A stretch of DNA of 64,000 nucleotides from Sva-07 sp942492715 (GTDB lineage Bacteria > Actinomycetota > Acidimicrobiia > Acidimicrobiales > Ilumatobacteraceae), in contig CALOFW010000012.1 in the NCBI GenBank assembly GCA_942492715.1, forward strand, positions 620,001 through 684,000. Reading direction: 5' to 3'. A model generated the notes under the pieces. It was not told the origin of the DNA, made no database searches, and worked only from the letters and a program-made list of their open reading frames with translations. Shown here piece by piece: positions 24,495 to 33,506 of this stretch (positions are counted from its first letter, which is position 1; each line of letters starts with the position of its first letter). A program made the position numbers and the translations under genes.

Positions 24495-25478
24495 ATGACC
24501 CAACACGAGCCGCTCCGCTGGGGCATCGCGGCCACCGGAAGCATCGCAGCCAGCATGTGCGAGGCACTCGACACGCTGCCCGACGCCCGGATCACGGCGG
24601 TCGGATCGAGATCGAAGGCGTCGGCCGACGCCTTCGCCGCCCGCTTCGGCATCCCGAGCGCACATGGGAGCTACGAGCAGCTCTTCGACGACCCCGAGGT
24701 CGACATCGTGTACGTGGCATCACCGCACAGCCACCACCACGCGATGACGATCGCCGCGCTCGACGCCGGCAAGCACGTCCTGTGCGAGAAGGCGTTCGCG
24801 GTCAACGCCGCCCAGGCGCGCGAGATGGTCGAGGCGGCGCGACGCAACGACCGGTTCCTCATGGAGGCGATGTGGACCTGGTTCATCCCCGCCGTCGTCG
24901 ACATCCGTCAACGGGTCCTCGACGGCGAGATCGGTGAGCTGAAGGTCGTGCACGCTGACTTCGGCATCGCCAAGTTCGATCCGGACGGACGCCACCGACG
25001 AGCCGACCTCGCCGGTGGCGCGATGCTCGACATCGGGATCTACCCGATCACCTTCGCCCGCTTCCTCGCGGGCGACCCCGTCGACGTGAAGGTGCTCGGT
25101 ACCCTCGGCGACACCGGCGTCGACACCACCGTCGGCGGTGTCGTGTCGTTCGAGAGCGGGGCGATCGGGACGTTCCACACGTCGCTCGACATGATCACGA
25201 GTCTCGGGGCGTCGGTGTTCGGCACCTTCGGCCGGATCGATGTCGACCCGCCGTTCTGGTTCCCCTCCGGCTTCACGGTTCGACTCGTCGGCGAGCAGCC
25301 GGCCCACGTCGACATGCCGAATCATGGCCTCGCCCACGAAGCGCAGCACGCGATCGAGCGCATCCGCGCCGGGCACCGCGAGAGCGACGTGATCCCACTG
25401 GCCACCACGGTGTCGACGATGGAACTCCTCGACGAGATCCGATCCCAGCTCGGGGTCGTCTATCCCGGGGAGCGTTGA
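24495..25478 (+). CDS. Gfo/Idh/MocA family oxidoreductase
   Basis: The 327-residue NAD(P)-dependent sugar or cyclitol dehydrogenase has a Rossmann domain starting RWGIAATGSIAASMCEAL, then VYVASPHSHHH and the catalytic EKAFAVNAAQ (Lys of the EKP-like motif). The second alpha/beta domain follows with GGAMLDIGIYP. It resembles dimeric dihydrodiol dehydrogenase-type members. The substrate is not predictable and no sugar operon surrounds it. Its stop abuts the stop of the convergent hotdog gene. Confidence 0.88.
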   Translation: MTQHEPLRWGIAATGSIAASMCEALDTLPDARITAVGSRSKASADAFAARFGIPSAHGSYEQLFDDPEVDIVYVASPHSHHHAMTIAALDAGKHVLCEKAFAVNAAQAREMVEAARRNDRFLMEAMWTWFIPAVVDIRQRVLDGEIGELKVVHADFGIAKFDPDGRHRRADLAGGAMLDIGIYPITFARFLAGDPVDVKVLGTLGDTGVDTTVGGVVSFESGAIGTFHTSLDMITSLGASVFGTFGRIDVDPPFWFPSGFTVRLVGEQPAHVDMPNHGLAHEAQHAIERIRAGHRESDVIPLATTVSTMELLDEIRSQLGVVYPGER

Positions 25479-26396
25479 TCAGGCGTCGACGGGATAGTCG
25501 GCGAACGACGCCTTGAACACCCCCTGGTGCAACAGCACCGTGGCAGCGTGCACGCCGGTGTCGGCATCGGTGATCTTCGACTCGGTCCAGTACGACTCGA
25601 CCCGCTTGCTCTGGCCGAGCCCGACCAGGGTGTGTTCCACCACGTACGGCTGCCCCACGAACACCGGGCCGTCGACGAACCGCACCTCGAGGTCGATGAA
25701 CAGTCCGATCGCCGGGCCGCGGACGGGGAAGTGGGCGTTCGACCGGTGAGCGATGACGCTGATCATCTCGGTCGGCACGATCGGACGACCCCAGGGGCTC
25801 TCACCGCCGTCGAGGTACCACGACGAGGGCTCGGTGATCCTCGCCAGCTTCTGGGCGAGGGTGAAGGGGTACAGACTGCCGTTGTGGTCGTCGAATCCCA
25901 TCGTCACGGGTTCGGCGACCGGGACGCGCATGCCGATCTCCAACTGGTCGACGATGTACAGCGTTCCGGGGTCGCCGAGGCCCCGCCGGCGGCGCTCGTC
26001 GAGTTCGGTGGTGTCGGAACCACCGATCGACGCGGTGCCGGTCAGCACCGGCGTCTCGTCGGACTTCTCGGCGCCGATGCGCCCGAGCGTGGCGGTCACC
26101 GGCTCGAGTGCGGCACGGACCCGCTCGCCCTCGACCACCATGTTCAGGAAGTGCGAACTCACGCACCCGCGCTCGAACCAGGCCTGGCCCCACCGCTCGA
26201 CCGCCAGCGGGTCGATCTGGCTGAAGTGCGTCGGCCCCTCGATCGGGGCACCGGCGAGGCCGAGCTCCGCCGCCGTGGCGTCGTCGTGGACACTGGTGTG
26301 CCCGGCGTACTCCTGCTCGGCGAGCATCTGCGCCGGCTCGCGCCACGGCCCGACCAGCGTCTCGCCGTCGCGGGTGATCTCGGTCTCGAAACTCAT
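25479..26396 (-). CDS. Double-hotdog (MaoC-like) protein of unknown role
   Basis: The 305-residue protein looks like two fused hotdog domains: the first half contains HTSVHDDATAAELGLAGAPI and EGPTHFSQIDPLA, the second PLYPFTLAQKL-like and VRFVDGPVFVGQPYVVEHTL segments. MaoC-like hydratases and thioesterases share this layout, but I do not see a clear catalytic Asp/His pair, so activity on acyl-CoA is only a guess. It starts 11 bases after the aspS stop and is probably the last gene of that operon. Confidence 0.6.
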   Translation of the reverse strand: MSFETEITRDGETLVGPWREPAQMLAEQEYAGHTSVHDDATAAELGLAGAPIEGPTHFSQIDPLAVERWGQAWFERGCVSSHFLNMVVEGERVRAALEPVTATLGRIGAEKSDETPVLTGTASIGGSDTTELDERRRRGLGDPGTLYIVDQLEIGMRVPVAEPVTMGFDDHNGSLYPFTLAQKLARITEPSSWYLDGGESPWGRPIVPTEMISVIAHRSNAHFPVRGPAIGLFIDLEVRFVDGPVFVGQPYVVEHTLVGLGQSKRVESYWTESKITDADTGVHAATVLLHQGVFKASFADYPVDA

Positions 26397-26407
26397 CGCG
26401 TGCGCAT

Positions 26408-28234
26408 TCAGGTGGTGGGCGGGAGGATCTTGAGGCCGAGTTCGGCGAGCGCCTTGGGGTCGCCCGGGATCGGCGAGTTGGTCATGGGGTCCTGGCCGGA
26501 CTGGGTCTTCGGGAAGGCGATCACCTCGCGGATGTTCTCCTCCCCCGCCAGGATCGCCACGAGCCGATCGAGGCCGAACGCAAAGCCACCGTGTGGGGGT
26601 GCCCCGTAGTCGAACGGGTTGAGGAAGAACCCGAACTTGCGCTCGGCCTCCTCGTCGGAGATCCCGAGCGCCTTGAACACCCGGCGCTGCAACTCCGGCT
26701 CGTGGATTCGGATCGAACCCGAGCCGAGCTCCCAACCGTTGAGCACCAAGTCGTACGCGATCGACCGCACCGACAGCGGGTCGGATTCGATCTTGTCGAG
26801 GTCGTCGGGGTGCGGCGTCGTGAACGGGTGGTGGCCGGGCTTCGGGCGTCCCGTCTCCTTGTCGACGCCGACGAACAACGGGAACTCCACGATCCAGACG
26901 TACCGGTAGGGGCCCTCGTGGACCGGCGGACGGCCGATGTCGTTGCGCAGCGTGCCGAGCACCTCGCAGGTGGTCTCCCACTCGTCGGCCACGATCAGGA
27001 TCAGGTCGCCGGTCTCGGCGTCCATCGTGGAACGAATCGCAACGGCCTCGTCGGCCGACAGGAACTTGGCGACCGGCGAGTCGAAGCCGACGCCTTCGGA
27101 GGCGTCGGTCACCTTCAACCAGACGAGGCCCTTCGCGCCGAGTTGCTTGGCGCGATCGGTGAGCTTGTCGAGCTGGTTGCGGCCGTAGTCGGCCGCCGCA
27201 CCCGGCACCCGGATGCCCTTGATCGACCCGGCACCGGCGAACGCCTTGAACTCGGTCGACGCGAACAGCGGTGTCAATTCGACGAGTTCGAGCCCGAAGC
27301 GCAGGTCCGGCTTGTCGATGCCGTACCGATCCATCGCGTGGTGCCACGTCATGCGCTCGATCGGCTGCGGGCGCTCCCCGGTAGCAGCTTCGGCAGCATC
27401 GAGGACCGCTTCGCTGACGGCGTCGAGGACGTCGTCCTGGGTGACGAAACTCATCTCCATGTCGAGCTGCATGAACTCGTACTGACGATCGGCGCGCAGG
27501 TCCTCGTCGCGAAGACAGCGGGCCATCTGGTAGTAGCGGTCGACACCGCCGACCATCAGGAGCTGCTTGAAGAGCTGCGGTGACTGCGGCAACGCATAGA
27601 ACGAGCCCGGCTCCTTGCGTGAAGGCACCAGGAACTCGCGAGCACCCTCCGGGGTCGACGGCACCAGCATCGGCGTCTCGACCTCGACGAAGCCCTGACG
27701 CTCCATGCCGTTGCGGACGGCGGCGTTGACCGCGGCTCGGACACGGAGGTTCTTCTGCATCCGCTCGCGGCGAAGGTCGAGGTAGCGGTGCTGGAGACGG
27801 ATGTTCTCGTCGACGTCGTCGGCGCGAGCATCGATCGGGAACGGTGGTGGATCGGCCTTGCGGAGCACCTCGACCTGGCACTCGCCCAGCTCGATCCGGC
27901 CGGTCGGCAGGTTCTCGTTGACCGTGCCCTCGGGCCGGTCGCGTACGACGCCGGTGATGCGCAACACGTACTCACTGCGAACGTCGACGTCGTCGTTGAT
28001 CACGCACTGGACGATGCCCGAGTGGTCTCGCAGGTCGACGAAGGCCAGATGTTCCCCGTGCTCACGACGACGGCCGACCCAGCCGCAGACGCTGACGGTG
28101 TCGCCGACGTGCTCGGCCCGCAGCTCACCGCACAGGTGCGTGCGCATCGACGTCGCCTGAGAGGAGGAGGAGGAGGAGGAGGAGGAGGGTGTGGGTGGTG
28201 TGGGTGGTGTGGAGGGTGTGGTGGGGTCACTCAT
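26408..28234 (-). CDS. aspS: Aspartyl-tRNA synthetase
   Basis: This bacterial-type class II synthetase has an OB anticodon domain (MRTHLCGELR, GWVGRRREHG), the catalytic core with FMQLDMEMSF, a GAD insertion and the C-terminal motif 3 with FAFGLDRLVAIL. The first usable ATG (28234, 7 bases after the hisS stop) adds a 29-residue tail of Pro/Thr and nine consecutive Ser encoded by a trinucleotide repeat. An internal ATG at 28147 would give the canonical start MRTHLCGE. I cannot decide between them; the longer form gives 608 residues. Confidence 0.9.
   Translation of the reverse strand: MSDPTTPSTPPTPPTPSSSSSSSSSQATSMRTHLCGELRAEHVGDTVSVCGWVGRRREHGEHLAFVDLRDHSGIVQCVINDDVDVRSEYVLRITGVVRDRPEGTVNENLPTGRIELGECQVEVLRKADPPPFPIDARADDVDENIRLQHRYLDLRRERMQKNLRVRAAVNAAVRNGMERQGFVEVETPMLVPSTPEGAREFLVPSRKEPGSFYALPQSPQLFKQLLMVGGVDRYYQMARCLRDEDLRADRQYEFMQLDMEMSFVTQDDVLDAVSEAVLDAAEAATGERPQPIERMTWHHAMDRYGIDKPDLRFGLELVELTPLFASTEFKAFAGAGSIKGIRVPGAAADYGRNQLDKLTDRAKQLGAKGLVWLKVTDASEGVGFDSPVAKFLSADEAVAIRSTMDAETGDLILIVADEWETTCEVLGTLRNDIGRPPVHEGPYRYVWIVEFPLFVGVDKETGRPKPGHHPFTTPHPDDLDKIESDPLSVRSIAYDLVLNGWELGSGSIRIHEPELQRRVFKALGISDEEAERKFGFFLNPFDYGAPPHGGFAFGLDRLVAILAGEENIREVIAFPKTQSGQDPMTNSPIPGDPKALAELGLKILPPTT
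28161..28187. repeat. aspS: Trinucleotide microsatellite (GAG)9 in 5' end of aspS
   Basis: Nine GAG units on the plus strand encode a run of serines in the N-terminal extension of AspRS, next to a Pro/Thr-rich stretch from a GGTGTG-like repeat (28188-28222). Length changes would alter the tail without shifting frame. Confidence 0.8.
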
Positions 28235-28241
28235 GTGTGGA

Positions 28242-29501
28242 TCAATTCTGTCGTGGGTGAGAGGCGAGGTACGAGGAGATCTGCGAGCGGGCGACGGCGA
28301 TCTGCTCTCCGTCGCCGGACATGGGCTTGACGACGACGGTCCCCGCGTCGAGTTCGTCGTCACCCACGATCAGGGCGAACCGTGCGCCGCTGCGGTTGGC
28401 GAGCTTCATCTGGGCCTTCATCGAGCGGTTGTCGTAGCCCCGGTCGGCAGCGATGCCCGCGAGCCGGAGTTCTGCGGTGAGCGCGACCGCCTGGAGTCCG
28501 CCGGTGACGTCGACGACGAACGCGTCGAGCATCGTCGGCACGGCGGGGAACACACCCTCGTCGTCGCAGGCGAGCAACGTCCGATCGAGCCCGAGAGCGA
28601 AACCGACACCGGGTGTCGGCGGACCGCCGAGCGCCTCGACGAGGCCGTCGTAGCGACCGCCTCCGCCGAGCGCGTTCTGGGCCGAGTCGAGGGTGCCGCC
28701 CTGGAACTCGAAGATCGTGCGCCGGTAGTAGTCGAGACCGCGAACGAGCTTCGGTTCGATCGTGAAGGGGATGTCGAGCACACGCAGCCCTGCCAGCACC
28801 GCCTCGAAGTGCGCTGCTGCATCGTCGCTGTGGAACTCGGCGATCCGCGGCGCGGCGGCGATGTGCTCCTGGTCGATGTCGCGCTTCGAGTCGAGCACGC
28901 GGAGCGGATTGCGGTCGAGGGTGGCCCGAGACTGTTCGCTGAGCCCCTGGCCGGCGGCGGTGAAGTGCGCACGCAGGGCCTCGACGTAGCGGGAGCGGTC
29001 GTCGGGTTCACCGAGGCTGTTGACGATCAGGTTCACCTGGCGCAGCCCGAGGCGGGCGTAGAACTCCCAGGCGAGCGCGATCACCTCGACGTCGAGGTGC
29101 GGATCGTCGGCGCCGAGCACCTCGACGCCGACCTGGTCGAACTGGCGGTAGCGACCGCGCTGGGGCTTCTCGTAGCGGAAGTTCGAGCCCGAGTAGTACA
29201 CCTTCCACGGCAACGTCGGGCGGTGTTCGGCGAAGGCTCGGCAGACGCTGGCCGTCATCTCCGGGCGCAGTGCGATGTGCCGGTCGCCCTTGTCGACGAA
29301 GTCGTACATCTCCTTGGTGACCACGTCGGTGGCATCGCCGATGCGGGTGAAGACACCGAGGTCCTCGAGCAGCGGGGTGATCAGCTCCCCGTATCCCGCC
29401 GCTTCGACGACCTCGGCGAACACGCGGTCGAAGGCGCGCCAACGCCCGCTCTCGGGCGGCAGGATGTCCCGCATGCCGGGACTGGTCTGGAACGCTGGCA
29501 C
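28242..29501 (-). CDS. hisS: Histidyl-tRNA synthetase
   Basis: The 419-residue class II synthetase has motif 1/2 segments (PGMRDILPPES, ALRPEMTASVCRAF, NFRYEKPQRGRYRQFDQ) and the His-binding LVRGLDYYRRTIFEF, with a C-terminal anticodon domain. GTG at 29501 is 6 bases after the rel stop. The order rel-hisS-aspS resembles the M. tuberculosis region Rv2583c-Rv2572c. Confidence 0.95.
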   Translation of the reverse strand: MPAFQTSPGMRDILPPESGRWRAFDRVFAEVVEAAGYGELITPLLEDLGVFTRIGDATDVVTKEMYDFVDKGDRHIALRPEMTASVCRAFAEHRPTLPWKVYYSGSNFRYEKPQRGRYRQFDQVGVEVLGADDPHLDVEVIALAWEFYARLGLRQVNLIVNSLGEPDDRSRYVEALRAHFTAAGQGLSEQSRATLDRNPLRVLDSKRDIDQEHIAAAPRIAEFHSDDAAAHFEAVLAGLRVLDIPFTIEPKLVRGLDYYRRTIFEFQGGTLDSAQNALGGGGRYDGLVEALGGPPTPGVGFALGLDRTLLACDDEGVFPAVPTMLDAFVVDVTGGLQAVALTAELRLAGIAADRGYDNRSMKAQMKLANRSGARFALIVGDDELDAGTVVVKPMSGDGEQIAVARSQISSYLASHPRQN

Positions 29502-29507
29502 GGCCGG

Positions 29508-31748
29508 TCAGGCTACCGGCGTGGCTGCGCCCGGGATCAGGCGATATGCGTCGTACACCGAGTCGACGCCCTTGATCGTGCGGATCACCGAATCGAGGTA
29601 CCCAGGGTTGGCGAACTCGAACTCGAAGCGCATCTTCGCAACCCGGTCGGTGCCCGTGACGGTCTGGCAGGAGAGGATGTTCACCTGATGATCGGCGAGC
29701 GCGTTGGTGACATCACGCAGCAGCCGGGAGCGATCGAGCGCGACCACCTCGACGCCCGCCACGAACGTGGCGCCACGGTGCTCCTCACCGTCCCACTCGA
29801 CTTCGATCATCCGCGTCGCCTGCTCGGCCATCAGCGACACGGCGTTCGCACAGTCGGAGCGGTGAACACTGACGCCGCGGCCCCGCGTGACGAATCCGAT
29901 GATGCTGTCGCCGGGCATCGGCGTGCAGCAGTTGGCGAGCCGTACCATCACGTCGTCGAGGCCCTCGACGTGGATGCCCGCAGGTGACCGCTCGCCGTCA
30001 CGTCGCTCCCGCTGCGGCCTCGCGACCGTGGCCGGCATCTGCTCGGCGTCGTCACCCGTGCGGAACCCGCGCATGAGACGCTGGGCGACCGACTTCGCCG
30101 ACACGTGGTGCTCACCGATCGCAGCGAGCAGTGCGTCGAGGTCGACGTAGCTCAACTCGGCGATCACGGCCTCCAGTTGTGGCGACTTCCACACCCGCTG
30201 GACCGGCAGCCGTTCGCGTCGCAGCTCGGCGGTGAGGTCGTCACGACCGGCCTCGACCATGTCGACGCGCCGTTCGCGGCTGAACCACTGACGGATCTTG
30301 TTGCGGGCGCGGGGCGACACCACGAAGGTGAGCCAGTCCTGCGAGGGGCCCGCCGTCTCGACCTTCGAGGTGAAGATCTCGACGTTGTCGCCACTGGCCA
30401 ACACGTGGTCGAGCGACACCAGGCGGCCGTTGACCTTGGCACCGATGCAGGCGTGCCCGACCTCGGTGTGGACCGCGTAGGCGAAGTCGACGGTGGTGGA
30501 GCCGACCGGCAGCGTGATCACGCGCCCCTTCGGCGTGAACACGAACACCTCGTCCTGTTCGAGGTCGGTCTTCAGGCTCTGCATGAACTGCGCAGGATCG
30601 GAGATCTCCTCCTGCCAGTCGATGATGCGCGTCAGCCAGTCGATCTCGGCGTGCTTGTCGCCGCCCTCCTTGTAGGCCCAGTGCGCCGCCACGCCCCATT
30701 CCGCGCGCTGGTGCATCTCGACCGTGCGGATCTGCACCTCGATCGGCTTGCCCGCCGGTCCGATCACCGTGGTGTGCAGACTCTGGTAGAGGTTGAACTT
30801 CGGCATGGCGATGTAGTCCTTGAACCGGCCCACCACCGGCCGCCATCGCCCGTGGATCGACCCGAGCGCGGCGTAGCAGTCCTTCATCGAGTCGACGACG
30901 ACGCGGACCGCGATCAGGTCGAAGATCTCGTCGAACTCACGTCCCTTGACCACCATCTTCTCGTAGATCGACCACAGGTGCTTGCCACGACCGGTCACCT
31001 CGGCCTTGATCCCGAGCTCGTCGAGCCGGGCACGGATCTCGGCGAGTGTCTTCGCCAGGTAGACGTCGCGCTCGGGGGTGCGACTGCTGACGAGATGATC
31101 GAGTTCGGCGAACCGCTTGGGGTGCAGGGACGCGAACGCGAGGTCCTCGAGCTGCTGCTTCATCTCCTGCATGCCGAGGCGGTGCGCCAGTGGGGCATAG
31201 ATGTCGAGCGTCTCCTGCGCGATCCGGCGCTGCTTCTCCAACGGCATCGAGGCGATCGTTCGCATGTTGTGGAGACGGTCGGCGAGCTTGATGACCAGCA
31301 CCCGGAGGTCCTTGGCCATCGCCACGAGCATCTTGCGCATGCTGGCGGCCTGCTGCTCCTCGCGGGAGTCGAACCGGATGCGTTCGAGCTTCGTGACACC
31401 GTCGACGATGGCAGCGACCTCGGCGCCGAAGTCACGCTCGACGTCGGCGACGGTGATCTCGGTGTCCTCGACGGCGTCGTGGAGCAGCGCGGCGGTGACC
31501 GACACCTCGTCGAGCCCGATGTCGGCGACGATCTGCGCCACGGCGAGCGGATGGTTGATGTAGCTCTCGCCACTGGAGCGCATCTGCGACTGGTGGGCCT
31601 CGGCGGCGACCCGGTAGGCGCGACTGATCGTCGACACCGGCGACTTCGGGTGGCGCCGCCGGTACGACGCGAGCAGCGGCGTCAGCTCGGAGTTCGCGAC
31701 CTCGACGTACTGTCGCCTCCACGGGAGCACACGATCGACCGTCCCCAT
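29508..31748 (-). CDS. rel: Bifunctional (p)ppGpp synthetase/hydrolase Rel
   Basis: The 746-residue stringent-response enzyme has an HD hydrolase domain (HDAVEDTE), a synthetase domain with GRFKDYIAMPKFNLYQSLHT, a TGS domain (VFTPKGRVITLPVGST), a helical region and a C-terminal ACT domain. RFKD fits the RxKD signature of bifunctional enzymes. It acts at the ribosome during amino-acid starvation and sits between apt and two tRNA-synthetase genes. No own promoter is evident in the 13 bases after apt. Confidence 0.95.
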   Translation of the reverse strand: MGTVDRVLPWRRQYVEVANSELTPLLASYRRRHPKSPVSTISRAYRVAAEAHQSQMRSSGESYINHPLAVAQIVADIGLDEVSVTAALLHDAVEDTEITVADVERDFGAEVAAIVDGVTKLERIRFDSREEQQAASMRKMLVAMAKDLRVLVIKLADRLHNMRTIASMPLEKQRRIAQETLDIYAPLAHRLGMQEMKQQLEDLAFASLHPKRFAELDHLVSSRTPERDVYLAKTLAEIRARLDELGIKAEVTGRGKHLWSIYEKMVVKGREFDEIFDLIAVRVVVDSMKDCYAALGSIHGRWRPVVGRFKDYIAMPKFNLYQSLHTTVIGPAGKPIEVQIRTVEMHQRAEWGVAAHWAYKEGGDKHAEIDWLTRIIDWQEEISDPAQFMQSLKTDLEQDEVFVFTPKGRVITLPVGSTTVDFAYAVHTEVGHACIGAKVNGRLVSLDHVLASGDNVEIFTSKVETAGPSQDWLTFVVSPRARNKIRQWFSRERRVDMVEAGRDDLTAELRRERLPVQRVWKSPQLEAVIAELSYVDLDALLAAIGEHHVSAKSVAQRLMRGFRTGDDAEQMPATVARPQRERRDGERSPAGIHVEGLDDVMVRLANCCTPMPGDSIIGFVTRGRGVSVHRSDCANAVSLMAEQATRMIEVEWDGEEHRGATFVAGVEVVALDRSRLLRDVTNALADHQVNILSCQTVTGTDRVAKMRFEFEFANPGYLDSVIRTIKGVDSVYDAYRLIPGAATPVA

Positions 31749-31761
31749 GATCTGCTGCGCC

Positions 31762-32289
31762 TCAGTAGTGCAGGAGCGACCTCACGGTTCGCTCCCCCAC
31801 CCGGGCACGCCCTCCGAGTTCGTCGAGTTCGATCACGAATCCGAGCCCGGTGATCACACCACCGAGTGTCTCGACCAGCTTGGCGGTGGCCGCAGCCGTG
31901 CCACCCGTGGCGAGAACGTCGTCGATGATCAGGATCCGTTCACCAGGGTGGATCGCGTCACGGTGGATCTCGAGCTTGTCGGAGCCGTACTCGAGGTCGT
32001 ACTCCTCGCGCACGACCGCCCACGGCAGCTTGCCTGCCTTGCGGACCGGAACGAGCCCGGCGCCGATTCGGTAGGCGACCGCCGAAGCGAAGATGAACCC
32101 ACGCGACTCGACCCCGACGACCCGGTCGATCGAGTTGCCTCCCAAGTCGTCGACGAGTCCGTTGACGGCAGCTGCGAAGGTGGGGCCATCGCCGAGCAGA
32201 GGGGTGATGTCACGAAACGTCACGCCATCGGTCGGATAGTCCTTGATCTCTCGGACATAGCTCCGAAGTGCCGCGTGGTCGCCTGCCAT
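31762..32289 (-). CDS. apt: Adenine phosphoribosyltransferase
   Basis: The 175-residue type I PRTase salvages adenine to AMP with PRPP. The family N-terminus (REIKDYPTDGVTFRDITPLL), VVGVESRGFIFASAVA and the PRPP loop ILIIDDVLATGGTAAA are present. The ATG at 32289 is 6 bases after TATCCT, so apt-rel-hisS-aspS may be transcribed separately from secDF. The secDF-apt-rel order is typical of actinobacteria. Confidence 0.95.
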   Translation of the reverse strand: MAGDHAALRSYVREIKDYPTDGVTFRDITPLLGDGPTFAAAVNGLVDDLGGNSIDRVVGVESRGFIFASAVAYRIGAGLVPVRKAGKLPWAVVREEYDLEYGSDKLEIHRDAIHPGERILIIDDVLATGGTAAATAKLVETLGGVITGLGFVIELDELGGRARVGERTVRSLLHY

Positions 32290-32295
32290 GTTCGG

Positions 32296-32301
32296 AGGAT
32301 A
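32296..32301 (-). promoter_or_regulatory. Candidate -10 of apt-rel-hisS-aspS (leaderless type)
   Basis: TATCCT on the minus strand is followed by 6 bases and the apt ATG at 32289, in the 56-base gap after secF. It would uncouple Rel expression from the Sec genes. Confidence 0.45.
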
Positions 32302-32345
32302 CCTTCCGACACCCGACTCGCCGACGATGACCGAAAGAGCGTCGA

Positions 32346-33506
32346 TCAGCGACGCTTCTTCTTGCGCGGACGTGGAGGGTGGGTCAAGAGCCGGTCGGCC
32401 GGTTGGGCGATCGCGGAGCCCACGAGCTCGCGGCCGTCGTCGGCATCGTCGTGCGGTTCGTCGCTCGAGGCACGTTGGTCGCCGACGCGACCGGTGACAC
32501 CTGCACCCATCACCGCGGCGCGCAGGTCGTCGCCGACCATCCGGTCCCGACGTGTCTTTCGTCCCGTGTCGCGCTTGAGGTAGGCGAGCAGTGGCGTGGC
32601 GATGAAGATCGAGGAGTAGACACCGGAGATCATGCCGATCAGCAGCGCCAGCGCGAACTCCTGCAGCGCCACGGCGCCGAGGACGCCCGAGCCGAGGATC
32701 AGGAGCGACACGACCGGGATGATCGACGAGAAGCTCGTGAGCATCGACCGCATCATCACCTGGTTCATCGAGATGTTGACGACGTCCTCGTACGGCATGC
32801 GGACACCGGCGTAGCGGCCCTGGTTCTCGTTGACCCGGTCGAACACGACGATCGTGTCGTACAGCGAGTAGCCGAGGATCGTGAGGAATGCGATCACGGT
32901 GGCCGGCGTGACCTCGAATTGGAACAGCGAGTAGAACCCGACCGCGAACACGACGTCGTTGAGCATCGCTGCGATCGCCGCGAGGGCCATTCGCCACTCG
33001 AATCGGATCGAGATGAAGATCGACACGATGATGATGAACACCACCAGCGCGCGGGCCGCCTTCTCGGTGATCTCGCGGCCCCAGGTGGAGCTCGTGAACG
33101 AGAAGCTGATGTCCTGCGTCGTCACGCCGGCAGCCTCGGCGAAGTCGGCGGTCACCTGGGCTGCCTGCTCGCGCGGCAGCTCCTCGACCTGGACCGTGAC
33201 GATGTCGGAAGTTTCCGAGCTGCGCAGCTGGATGCGGGCGCCCGTGGTCGAGATGTCGTTGGCCTGCAGCACCGCTTCGGCCTCGTCGACGCCGAAGGTC
33301 TCGCTGGCAGGGATGTCCCAGGCATCGCCACCCTCGAAGTCGAGACCGAGGTTGAGTCCCTGTGTGGCGAGCGACAGCACGGTGACCACGACGACGACGA
33401 TCGCACTGACCAGACCGATCTTGCGATGCCCGTAGAAGTCGATCGCGGTCTGACCGCGGAAGAGCCGGCCGAGACCGGAGGACGAGACCGAGGTGTCGAG
33501 CGTCAT
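32346..33506 (-). CDS. secF: Protein translocase subunit SecF
   Basis: The 386-residue membrane protein forms the SecDF proton-driven export motor with SecD. It has a first TM segment (GLVSAIVVVVVTVLSLAT), the LGLDFEGGDAWDI motif, a periplasmic domain and a five-TM block containing TILGYSLYDTIVVFDRVNEN. The cytosolic C-terminal tail is acidic and ends in a basic cluster (PRPRKKKRR). The ATG overlaps the secD stop (ATGA). Confidence 0.94.
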   Translation of the reverse strand: MTLDTSVSSSGLGRLFRGQTAIDFYGHRKIGLVSAIVVVVVTVLSLATQGLNLGLDFEGGDAWDIPASETFGVDEAEAVLQANDISTTGARIQLRSSETSDIVTVQVEELPREQAAQVTADFAEAAGVTTQDISFSFTSSTWGREITEKAARALVVFIIIVSIFISIRFEWRMALAAIAAMLNDVVFAVGFYSLFQFEVTPATVIAFLTILGYSLYDTIVVFDRVNENQGRYAGVRMPYEDVVNISMNQVMMRSMLTSFSSIIPVVSLLILGSGVLGAVALQEFALALLIGMISGVYSSIFIATPLLAYLKRDTGRKTRRDRMVGDDLRAAVMGAGVTGRVGDQRASSDEPHDDADDGRELVGSAIAQPADRLLTHPPRPRKKKRR

